Shown: piece after piece, positions 1 through 5,322 of the stretch
How the letters are laid out: every line of letters begins with the position of its first letter
How positions within the stretch are numbered: the stretch's first letter is position 1
Source of the DNA: Candidatus Methanomethylophilaceae archaeon
GTDB lineage: Archaea; Thermoplasmatota; Thermoplasmata; Methanomassiliicoccales; Methanomethylophilaceae
Reading direction: 5' to 3'
NCBI GenBank assembly: GCA_017475875.1
Contig: JAFVET010000087.1
Span: 1 to 5,765 of the forward strand
DNA: 5,765 bases
Program-made: the position numbers and the translations under genes
The notes under the pieces: model-generated
Seen by the model: the letters and a program-made list of their open reading frames with translations, nothing else
The model's database searches: none
Told to the model about the DNA's origin: nothing

Positions 1-948
1 AACATATCCCTTTTCGATTCTTATGGTATAATCTGGGACCACATATGCGGTGTGGCGCACGAACAACGCAGTACGGAGTGGTGGGCGGACCGTTACATCT
101 GGCAGACGGCCATGCCGCACGCCGTGGCCGCGATAGTAGCCGGGGCCGGTCTCGCCGTCTGTGGCGCGCTCATGCAGGCTCTGATGGCCAATCCCCTGGC
201 GGATCCGTACAGCACGGGTATCTCCTCGGGGGCATGTTTCGGAGCGGTATCCTCACTCGTCGTGGGTTCCGTCTTTTCGACGATAACATCCAACGTGGGC
301 ACCATCGGGAGTGCCTTCATAGGCGCCATGATCCCCACTTTGCTCATCATCATCCTGGCCGAGAAGATCAGGATGACCCCTGCCACCCTGATTCTCATGG
401 GTACCGCGATATCCTACTTCTTCAATTCCCTGATAACATATCTCATGATTTCGACCGATGCGGATACTCTCAAGAACGCATACATGTGGCAGATCGGGCA
501 TCTCGACGGAATATCCTGGGGAGAGGCTTTGCCGATGGTCGTAGTCACTATCGTCGGTTCGATCTTCGTGATCCTGATGGCCAGCAAGCTCAACGTCATC
601 TCGTTGGGCGATGCCAGTGCGAAGAGTCTCGGCCTGGATGTACGTAAGTTCAGGGTAATATCGTTGGCGCTGATGTCCGTCATGACGGCGGGTATCGTCT
701 CATTCACAGGAATAATAGGATTCATAGGTCTGGTGGCACCCCATATAGTAAGGTTGATCCTTGGTTCAGACAACAAGTTCGTAGTGCCGCTGTCCATGAT
801 CTTGGGTGCGCTGTTGCTGCTCATCGCAGATTATCTGGCCTATCAGGCATCCGAACTGCCCGTGGGTGTCATAATGAGCGTCATAGGCAGCCCCGTGTTC
901 TTCGCCATCATCGTGCTGCAGAGCCGTCGCACGGGGGTGATATATTGA
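1..948 (+). CDS. FecCD/BtuC-family ABC importer permease, first subunit (5' end outside window)
   Basis: This is a membrane permease subunit of a type II ABC importer (iron complex, haem or cobalamin class). It probably dimerises with the product of the next gene. The frame is open to base 1, and all 315 visible residues align with the downstream permease. Even the residues before the GTG at 52 match: ISLFDSYGIIWDH here against ISLTDAIAVFFDH in the paralogue. The real start is therefore to the left, and roughly 40 residues including the first membrane helix are missing. Family marks include NPLADP near visible residue 65, SLGLDVRKFR near 209-218, GFIGLVAPH at 240-248 and ELPVGV at 285-290, set among many hydrophobic helices. 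The arginines usual before the second helix and before NPLA are replaced (AMPH and ANPLA, against RAPR and RNPLA in the paralogue). The TGA stop overlaps the next start. The substrate cannot be told from the sequence. Confidence 0.93.
   Translation, partial: NISLFDSYGIIWDHICGVAHEQRSTEWWADRYIWQTAMPHAVAAIVAGAGLAVCGALMQALMANPLADPYSTGISSGACFGAVSSLVVGSVFSTITSNVGTIGSAFIGAMIPTLLIIILAEKIRMTPATLILMGTAISYFFNSLITYLMISTDADTLKNAYMWQIGHLDGISWGEALPMVVVTIVGSIFVILMASKLNVISLGDASAKSLGLDVRKFRVISLALMSVMTAGIVSFTGIIGFIGLVAPHIVRLILGSDNKFVVPLSMILGALLLLIADYLAYQASELPVGVIMSVIGSPVFFAIIVLQSRRTGVIY
933..941 (+). promoter_or_regulatory. Shine-Dalgarno sequence deciding the TTG start of the second permease
   Basis: GGGGGTGAT differs at one position from GGAGGTGAT, the complement of a typical archaeal 16S 3' end. 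It sits at the right distance from the TTG at 945. It lies inside the last codons of the first permease gene, so ribosomes finishing that gene can restart immediately. This supports choosing the rare TTG start. Confidence 0.75.
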
Positions 949-1994
949 ATCCACTGACTGGCGAATACCTCTCTTCGAACCGGAGGAAGGTTCTGTTCAC
1001 ACTCCTCTTCATAGCGATAGCCGCGGTGTCGTTCTTTGTGACTCTGAGTTTCGGAGTCTACAAGATATCGCTCACGGATGCGATAGCGGTCTTTTTCGAT
1101 CACCTTGCCGGGAACATAACCGATACAACAGCCGACCGTTACGTTTGGGACATAAGGGCGCCGAGGGCGCTGGCCGCCTTGATAATCGGTGCGGGTCTCG
1201 CATTGGCCGGTGTCGTTATGCAGAACGATTTCCGCAACCCGTTGGCGGAGCCGTTCACCATGGGGATATCGTCGGGTGCATTCCTCGGTGCTGTCCTTTC
1301 GATAGCGATGGGGATTTCCATCCTGCCTTTGCCCGGTGACCTTGCAGTGGTCGGGAATTCGTTCGTCCTTTCGTTGGTCCCGACGGCCATTATCGTGCTC
1401 ATATCCAAATTCAGGAAACTGACCCCGACTGCAATGATCCTTACCGGTGTGGCCATCATGTACATGTTCTCGGCCATCACCCAGATAATCCTGGTCTCTT
1501 CCCCGTCGGAGACGGTCGCCAGCGCTTATGAGTGGAGGGTCGGAAGCTTCAATTCCATAACATGGTCGAAACTGCCGATAATCCTAGGAGTCTCCGCACC
1601 GTTGATGGTGGTCCTGTTCCTTTTCTACAAGAAACTGAACGTGATGTACTCCGGAGACAGGTGTACGCAGACCCTCGGGGAGGATGCGTCCAAGATCCGT
1701 ATCGTCACTCTGATCCTTGTGTCGTTCCTGACGGCCACGTTGGTGTCGTTCACGGGAACCATCGGTTTCATCGGTCTGGTCGGACCTCATGTCGCCAGGA
1801 TATTCGTCGGTTCGAACAACAAGTACCTGATCCCCGCTGCGGCGGCTTTCGGTGCGGCGTTCATAATCCTCGCGGACACCGTGGCGAAGGTCACGGGAGT
1901 CAACGGACTCCCGGTCGGAGTCATAACCGCCATGGTCGGCGGACCGCTGTTCCTGTATATCCTGGCGAGGCAGAAGAAGAGCGCCTGGCTCTGA
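945..1994 (+). CDS. FecCD/BtuC-family ABC importer permease, second subunit
   Basis: Complete 349-residue permease, a normal length for the family, predicted to span the membrane about ten times. The first helix is near residues 16-37 and the second near 75-93. Hallmarks are RAPRALAALI at 71-80, RNPLAEP at 97-103, the coupling-region motif GFIGLVGPHVAR at 274-285 and GLPVGVITAMVGGPLF at 321-336. The start is TTG at 945, overlapping the TGA of the upstream gene (TTGA) behind a strong Shine-Dalgarno sequence; no better start lies upstream in this frame. With the first permease it probably forms the transmembrane heterodimer, powered by the ATPase encoded convergently at 2037-2867. The importer class carries iron-siderophore, haem or cobalamin. 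In a corrinoid-dependent methanogen cobalamin would be reasonable, but that is inference. The gene ends in a hairpin shared with the convergent ATPase gene. Confidence 0.95.
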   Translation: MNPLTGEYLSSNRRKVLFTLLFIAIAAVSFFVTLSFGVYKISLTDAIAVFFDHLAGNITDTTADRYVWDIRAPRALAALIIGAGLALAGVVMQNDFRNPLAEPFTMGISSGAFLGAVLSIAMGISILPLPGDLAVVGNSFVLSLVPTAIIVLISKFRKLTPTAMILTGVAIMYMFSAITQIILVSSPSETVASAYEWRVGSFNSITWSKLPIILGVSAPLMVVLFLFYKKLNVMYSGDRCTQTLGEDASKIRIVTLILVSFLTATLVSFTGTIGFIGLVGPHVARIFVGSNNKYLIPAAAAFGAAFIILADTVAKVTGVNGLPVGVITAMVGGPLFLYILARQKKSAWL

Positions 1995-2039
1995 TCGGAA
2001 AGAAATGCGGTCTCAGATTCGGACGCTTTTCCACGATCA
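1992..2039. terminator. Hairpin between convergent genes, probable bidirectional terminator
   Basis: TGATCG at 1992-1997 is an exact inverted repeat of CGATCA at 2034-2039. Each outer triplet is a stop codon: TGA of the permease, and TCA, which reads TGA on the minus strand, of the ATPase. Inside, GAAAG can pair with CTTTTC, and GCGGTC at 2008-2013 with GACGC at 2022-2026 (one bulge), giving a long imperfect stem. Short T runs occur on both strands (TTTT at 2027-2030 on plus; TTTCTTT on minus). Many archaeal terminators need only T runs, so the hairpin's role is inferred. Confidence 0.45.
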
Positions 2040-2867
2040 CTGTGTCTCTTCGACGGCGAGGGAATCGGAGGAGGGGATGTCCACTCTGTCCTCTTTCTCC
2101 GAGATCGAGTCCCTGAGGATGACGTGAGGCGACCCCTCGTCCATTATCACGTGGGACGTGACCCCGTACACTGCGCGGAGGTTCTCTTCGGTGATCACTT
2201 CTTCAGGTGTGCCCATCGCGTATATGGAACCGGCGCTGAGCAGCATGATCTCATCTGAATACTTCGCCGCGATGTTGATGTCGTGGCAGATCATGATCAC
2301 AAGGATCTGTTTCTCGACGGAAAGGCGCTTGAGCATCTTGGCGACGTCTATCTGGTGACGAACGTCCAGGTTGGAAGTGGGTTCGTCCAAGAGGAGGATC
2401 TGCGGTTCCTGGGCGAGACCGCGTGCCAGCATGACCTTCTGGTGCTGACCTGCGGAAAGTTCGTTGAACGAGCGCATGGCCAGGTCCTCGATTCCGAGCA
2501 TCTTCAGCGTATCATAGACGATGTCCAGGTCGGAATCCAGGGACTTCCATTTGCTGTGCGGGTGTCTCCCCATGAGTACGGTGTCGACGACCGAGAGCGG
2601 AAAAGTGTCGTTGGCCGAGTATGGGACGTACCCTATCATCTTGGCCATTTCCTTTATGGTGATCTCGTCAACGTTCCTGTCATCGATCATCACCGTTCCG
2701 CCCGTAGGCTTCAGTATCTTATTGATACAGTGGATGAGGGTCGATTTTCCCACACCGTTCGGGCCGAGGATCGATATGAATTTGGGACCGCATAGGTCTG
2801 CGGTGATGTTCTCCAGCACGGGGGCGCTGGAATACGAGAACCGCAGTCCGTTGATACTGATTATCAA
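2037..2867 (-). CDS. FecE/BtuD-type ABC importer ATP-binding protein
   Basis: Cytoplasmic ATPase subunit of an iron-complex/cobalamin-type importer, almost certainly the partner of the two convergent permeases. From a TTG at 2867 it has 276 residues. Walker A is GPNGVGKST at 35-43, the signature is LSAGQ at 137-141, Walker B is ILLLDEP at 157-163, the D-loop is SNLD at 165-168 and the switch histidine is H195. The Q-loop is unusual: the usual GYVPQ reads GYVPY, with Tyr at 83. The frame runs open further upstream to 2996, but those codons are proline/arginine-rich, overlap the helicase gene antisense to nothing family-like, and precede the natural beta-strand start MIISINGLRFSY. AGGTGAT just before the TTG supports the shorter form. 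The last 25-30 residues, from about 248 (DSISEKEDRVD onward), form an acidic tail outside the core domain. Expression is probably from its own TATA box at 2902-2910, possibly plus readthrough from the helicase. Confidence 0.93.
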   Translation of the reverse strand: MIISINGLRFSYSSAPVLENITADLCGPKFISILGPNGVGKSTLIHCINKILKPTGGTVMIDDRNVDEITIKEMAKMIGYVPYSANDTFPLSVVDTVLMGRHPHSKWKSLDSDLDIVYDTLKMLGIEDLAMRSFNELSAGQHQKVMLARGLAQEPQILLLDEPTSNLDVRHQIDVAKMLKRLSVEKQILVIMICHDINIAAKYSDEIMLLSAGSIYAMGTPEEVITEENLRAVYGVTSHVIMDEGSPHVILRDSISEKEDRVDIPSSDSLAVEETQ

Positions 2868-2870
2868 GAA

Positions 2871-2877
2871 ATCACCT
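2871..2877 (-). promoter_or_regulatory. Shine-Dalgarno sequence deciding the TTG start of the ATPase
   Basis: On the minus strand AGGTGAT precedes the TTG at 2867 by three bases and exactly complements a typical archaeal 16S 3' end. The TGA inside it (2874-2872) is also the helicase stop codon, so termination of one gene and initiation of the next are superimposed. Confidence 0.75.
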
Positions 2878-4425
2878 GCATCGGAGGATATCCCGAGTTG
2901 GGTATATAATCCTACATGTGGAAAACGCCACGATGCTTCCCCCTCGGTACCGTTTCTTCTTGTCCTTGTCCTTCTTCTTGGAGGGGGCGGTTTCAACCTT
3001 CACCGGATGTCCCTTGAGTTTCCTCTTCTGCATCCTGCCCATCGCTTCCCTGATGCAGGTCTCGTCGATGTCGATGAAAGACCGGTCCGACGACATGCCT
3101 ATGTGTCCGATGCGGTCGTCGGATATCCCGGCGTGCTTCACCACGAACTTGACTATGTCGTTGCGGTCTATGCCGTTCTTCTTCCCCATGTCGATGGAGA
3201 CCGTACCGAACTCGATCCCCTTGACCGGCCCTGTGGACGGACGGGTCCCACCCTCCGCCGGTTTGGTCTCCCCGTGGAGTTCTTTGAGTTCCTGGTTCGA
3301 CACGTGCAGGGATTTGACCTTTTTATGTGGGACTTTTTCGATCCCCACCCCGGTATATTCCTCGTATTTCCTGATACGGAACGTCTCCTTGGGGGTGACG
3401 AACGTAACGGCGGTGCCCTCGCGTCCGGCCCTGCCGACCCTTCCAACGCGGTGGACGTAGTCTTCCGGGTTCAGGGGCGCGTCGTAGTTGATCACGCACT
3501 CCACGTTGTCCACGTCTATGCCGCGCGCGGCGACGTCCGTCGAGATGAGGATCTGCATCCTGTCGTTCCTGAACCCGCGTAGGGTCTTCTCCCTGCGGAT
3601 CTGTGGCATTTCGCCGTGGATCGCCCCGACTTTGAGTTCGTCTTGGGAGAGGGTCTCGTAGAGGCTGTCCACCATGGCTTTGGTGGAGCAGAACACCATG
3701 GTCTTCGGGTTGCCGTTCGATATGATGGTGCGGAGGAACTCTATTTTCTCCTTTCTCGGAGTTTCGACGAAGTACTGTCTGGTCAGAGGCTCCTCCTCGT
3801 CCTGCGACTCCAACGAAACCCTGGAGGGATCGTTCATTATGCGTTCCACGAGGTCGTCCGTCTCTTCGGAGACGGTGGCCGAGAACATCATCGAGTGACG
3901 TTTGGAAGGGAGGTAACCCACTATTTTCAGGAGATCGTCCGAGAACCCCATGTCCATCATGCGGTCCGCTTCGTCGACGACCAGTTCCCTCGCCGCTTCG
4001 AGGTGAAGCGCCTGTCTGTCCACGAGGTCTATTATCCTGCTGGGTGTCCCGACTACGATGTCGCACCCATCCTCCAGGAAGCGGATCTGGCGGTCGTATC
4101 TGGTACCTCCGTAAACGGCGAGCACACGGTGCTTGGTGTTCTCAGAGAGTGCAATGACCACCTTCGTGACCTGGGCAGCCAGCTCCCTGGTGGGAACCAG
4201 TATCAGACATGACGGGATGTCGGAACCCGCAGGGATCCTGCTGAGGACCACGGATGCGAAAGCACCGGTCTTCCCGGTACCGGTCGGTGCCTGCCCGAAG
4301 AGATCCTTTCCCGAGATTCCTATCGGAATCCCCATTTCCTGTATCGGGGTGGGTTCGGTCCATCCTAGTTTTTCCATGGACCTGGCGACCTTGGGGCGCA
4401 CACCGAGTTCTTCGAACCTGTTCAT
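2872..4425 (-). CDS. DEAD-box RNA helicase with DbpA-type RNA-binding domain
   Basis: ATP-dependent RNA helicase of 517 residues that unwinds RNA duplexes, probably in ribosome assembly or mRNA remodelling. All core motifs are present: Q motif with F4 and PTPIQ at 25-29, motif I APTGTGKT at 46-53, Ia PTRELA at 78-83, TPSR at 127-130, DEAD at 151-154, SAT at 182-184, STDVAARGID at 295-304 and HRVGRVGR at 325-332. Residues about 405-478 resemble the DbpA/CsdA RNA-binding domain (GTVSIDMGKKNGI, then SFIDID and LKGHPVKVE). DbpA itself targets 23S rRNA; the target here is unknown. A lysine-rich stretch (482-491), an RGG, and a tail of about 20 residues follow. That tail is encoded by DNA that also carries the ATPase promoter. 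The ATG start matches the usual N-terminus, and no upstream alternative is needed. No clear Shine-Dalgarno precedes it; the predicted leader is only about 8 bases. Confidence 0.96.
   Translation of the reverse strand: MNRFEELGVRPKVARSMEKLGWTEPTPIQEMGIPIGISGKDLFGQAPTGTGKTGAFASVVLSRIPAGSDIPSCLILVPTRELAAQVTKVVIALSENTKHRVLAVYGGTRYDRQIRFLEDGCDIVVGTPSRIIDLVDRQALHLEAARELVVDEADRMMDMGFSDDLLKIVGYLPSKRHSMMFSATVSEETDDLVERIMNDPSRVSLESQDEEEPLTRQYFVETPRKEKIEFLRTIISNGNPKTMVFCSTKAMVDSLYETLSQDELKVGAIHGEMPQIRREKTLRGFRNDRMQILISTDVAARGIDVDNVECVINYDAPLNPEDYVHRVGRVGRAGREGTAVTFVTPKETFRIRKYEEYTGVGIEKVPHKKVKSLHVSNQELKELHGETKPAEGGTRPSTGPVKGIEFGTVSIDMGKKNGIDRNDIVKFVVKHAGISDDRIGHIGMSSDRSFIDIDETCIREAMGRMQKRKLKGHPVKVETAPSKKKDKDKKKRYRGGSIVAFSTCRIIYPTRDILRCR
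2886..2893. other. 8-bp palindrome in the ATPase core promoter, possible operator
   Basis: GGATATCC is a perfect palindrome lying between the minus-strand TATA box and the predicted transcription start of the ATPase gene. Flanking TCGG/CCGA bases extend the symmetry imperfectly. A repressor bound here would block initiation, and metal-dependent regulators commonly act this way on importer genes. No known operator consensus is recognised, and the helicase coding sequence also constrains these bases. Confidence 0.2.
2902..2910 (-). promoter_or_regulatory. Archaeal TATA box for the ATPase gene
   Basis: On the minus strand this reads ATTATATAC, close to the archaeal TATA consensus. Its centre is about 39 bases upstream of the TTG start. 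Transcription would begin near 2878-2882 and leave a leader of about 11-15 bases that just contains the Shine-Dalgarno sequence. The box lies within the last codons of the helicase gene. Confidence 0.55.
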
Positions 4426-4453
4426 CAGTTATCGGCGGCCGTTCGGATATGCC

Positions 4454-4464
4454 GTATTTTAAAG
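4454..4464 (-). promoter_or_regulatory. Probable TATA box for the helicase gene
   Basis: The minus strand reads CTTTAAAATAC, centred about 34 bases upstream of the ATG. Transcription would begin near 4433, giving a very short leader without a recognisable ribosome binding site. Confidence 0.45.
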
Positions 4465-4483
4465 TCGCGTTGGTTGTACCTTC

Positions 4484-4494
4484 AAACCAGGTTT
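4484..4494. repeat. 11-bp palindrome in the divergent intergenic region
   Basis: AAACC-A-GGTTT is a perfect inverted repeat with a single central base. It lies about 20 bases upstream of the helicase TATA box and about 25 bases before the AT-rich element preceding the tRNA. It could bind a dimeric regulator. Chance occurrence is quite possible, because an 11-bp palindrome is short. Confidence 0.25.
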
Positions 4495-4516
4495 ATTGAC
4501 AAGTGGCCAACCGATA

Positions 4517-4532
4517 CATTTAATTACTAAAT
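4517..4532 (+). promoter_or_regulatory. AT-rich candidate promoter element for tRNA-Gly
   Basis: CATTTAATTACTAAAT is the AT-richest stretch upstream of the tRNA and sits 36-51 bases before its first base. Archaeal TATA boxes act about 25 bases before the transcript start, so this would give a 5' leader of roughly 10-20 bases for RNase P to remove. The exact box is uncertain. Confidence 0.35.
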
Positions 4533-4567
4533 CCAAGTTACAAGTCTCATCCCTATAAGACTACGAT

Positions 4568-4639
4568 GCGGTGGTGGTGTAGGGGTTATCACTTAACCTT
4601 GCCAAGGTTAGAACTCGGGTTCGATTCCCGGCCACCGCA
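4568..4639 (+). tRNA. tRNA-Gly (anticodon GCC)
   Basis: A 72-base cloverleaf. The acceptor stem GCGGTGG (4568-4574) pairs fully with CCACCGC (4632-4638), with discriminator A at 4639. The D arm has a three-pair stem closing GTG/CAC and a loop containing AGGGGTTA. The anticodon stem TAACC/GGTTA is perfect around the loop TTGCCAA, giving anticodon GCC, which reads GGC and GGU. The T arm pairs TCGGG with CCCGG around TTCGATT. No intron is present and CCA is not encoded, so the tRNA nucleotidyltransferase must add it. A long plus-strand open frame starting at 4566 runs through this gene into thpR, but the tRNA structure shows that its upstream portion is not protein-coding. Confidence 0.97.
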
Positions 4640-4643
4640 CTCT

Positions 4644-4667
4644 CATTTCCATTCTCATTCTCATAAT
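4644..4667 (+). repeat. Short pyrimidine-rich hexamer repeat after the tRNA
   Basis: Four adjacent hexamers, CATTTC, CATTCT, CATTCT and a degenerate CATAAT, begin five bases after the tRNA. The stretch is pyrimidine-rich on the plus strand and might contribute to termination or 3' trailer processing of the tRNA transcript. It lacks the uninterrupted T run of a strong archaeal terminator. Confidence 0.35.
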
Positions 4668-4670
4668 CGA

Positions 4671-4678
4671 CAAATATC
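4671..4678 (+). promoter_or_regulatory. Possible TATA box for a leaderless thpR transcript
   Basis: CAAATATC is centred about 24 bases upstream of the GTG start at 4698. At that spacing the archaeal polymerase would start at or beside the GTG, giving a leaderless mRNA. The absence of any Shine-Dalgarno sequence before this GTG agrees. The match to the consensus is only moderate, and cotranscription with the tRNA is an alternative. Confidence 0.35.
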
Positions 4679-4697
4679 AGCCGCCATATTCCGAACC

Positions 4698-5246
4698 GTG
4701 GACATCAGGGCATTCATCTCGGTACCAGTGACGGGTAAGATCGTGGACGCACCCGTTTTGAGACAACTTCGTGCAGACAAGGCGGTACGCACGGTCCCTC
4801 TCGACAATCTCCACATAACACTCTGTTTCATTGGAGACATGCCCGAGGGGCGTGTCGCCGAAGTCGGAAAGGTTATCGATGATGCGATCAGCGGTGTAGC
4901 GTCCGGGGAGGTCCGCCTCAAAGGTCTCGGAGCGTTCCCCAAGCCCAAAGACCCCCGCGTGGTATGGGTGGGCGTCGACACAGCCGTCCCCTTACCGGAG
5001 GTCGCCGTCCGCATAAAGAACGGTCTTTCGGGATTGGGCATAGGTTTCGATTCGAAACCTTTCAAGCCCCACGTCACGATCGGACGTGTGAAGGGAACGA
5101 CCGACCTGTCCGCAGCGGTGGATGCGAACCGGGATCTGGAACTGACCTCGTTCCGTTGCGATTCGGTATGCCTCATGAAAAGCGAGCTCAAACCGACGGG
5201 AGCCCGTTACACCGTAGTTTCGAGACATCATCTCATGGATGAATAA
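4698..5246 (+). CDS. thpR: RNA 2',3'-cyclic phosphodiesterase (ThpR/LigT, 2H family)
   Basis: A 182-residue cytoplasmic enzyme of the 2H phosphoesterase superfamily. It opens RNA 2',3'-cyclic phosphates to 2'-phosphates and, in some members, joins tRNA half-molecules through a 2'-5' bond. Both catalytic HxT/S motifs are present: HIT at residues 39-41 and HVT at 125-127. The N-terminus MDIRAFISVPV matches the family's typical start, so GTG at 4698 is chosen. The longer frame back to 4566 would be made of tRNA sequence. The segment FPKPKDPRVVWVGV near 80-93 is also typical. Length is normal for the family. The gene lies 58 bases after tRNA-Gly on the same strand; a tRNA-related job would suit that position, but the tRNA has no intron and the adjacency may be accidental. 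No ribosome binding site is visible, in keeping with a leaderless mRNA. It ends with TAA. Confidence 0.93.
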   Translation: MDIRAFISVPVTGKIVDAPVLRQLRADKAVRTVPLDNLHITLCFIGDMPEGRVAEVGKVIDDAISGVASGEVRLKGLGAFPKPKDPRVVWVGVDTAVPLPEVAVRIKNGLSGLGIGFDSKPFKPHVTIGRVKGTTDLSAAVDANRDLELTSFRCDSVCLMKSELKPTGARYTVVSRHHLMDE

Positions 5247-5291
5247 AATCCATAAATCCAATCCATGCAGATGCTGGCTACATGTCAGTAA

Positions 5292-5301
5292 CGATATATA
5301 T
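5292..5301 (+). promoter_or_regulatory. TATA box for the membrane-anchored protein gene
   Basis: CGATATATAT is an excellent archaeal TATA element centred about 26 bases before the ATG at 5323. This predicts transcription starting at or next to the ATG, so the mRNA should be leaderless. The 5247-5322 gap otherwise shows no gene. Confidence 0.65.
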
Positions 5302-5322
5302 GCGTCCAACCAATTTCCAAAC

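Noticed and set aside
52..54. GTG as the start of the first permease
   Set aside because: The frame is open to base 1, and the residues before this codon align with the second permease, so the gene simply enters from the left.
2868..2996. Longer ATPase starting at an ATG at 2996
   Set aside because: The added 43 residues are proline/arginine-rich and unlike the family. They overlap the helicase 3' end, while the TTG at 2867 has a strong Shine-Dalgarno sequence and a suitably placed TATA box.
2521..3582. Long plus-strand open frame opposite the ATPase and helicase
   Set aside because: It is antisense to two genes with full motif sets, and its translation shows no recognisable domain or composition of a real protein.
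3323..4066. Arginine-rich minus-strand open frame inside the helicase
   Set aside because: It is a frame-shifted reading of the helicase, rich in Arg, Gly and Pro as expected from GC-biased codons.
4566..4697. Longer ThpR starting at the ATG at 4566
   Set aside because: That extension is the tRNA-Gly gene and its trailer read as protein; the family N-terminus begins at the GTG at 4698.
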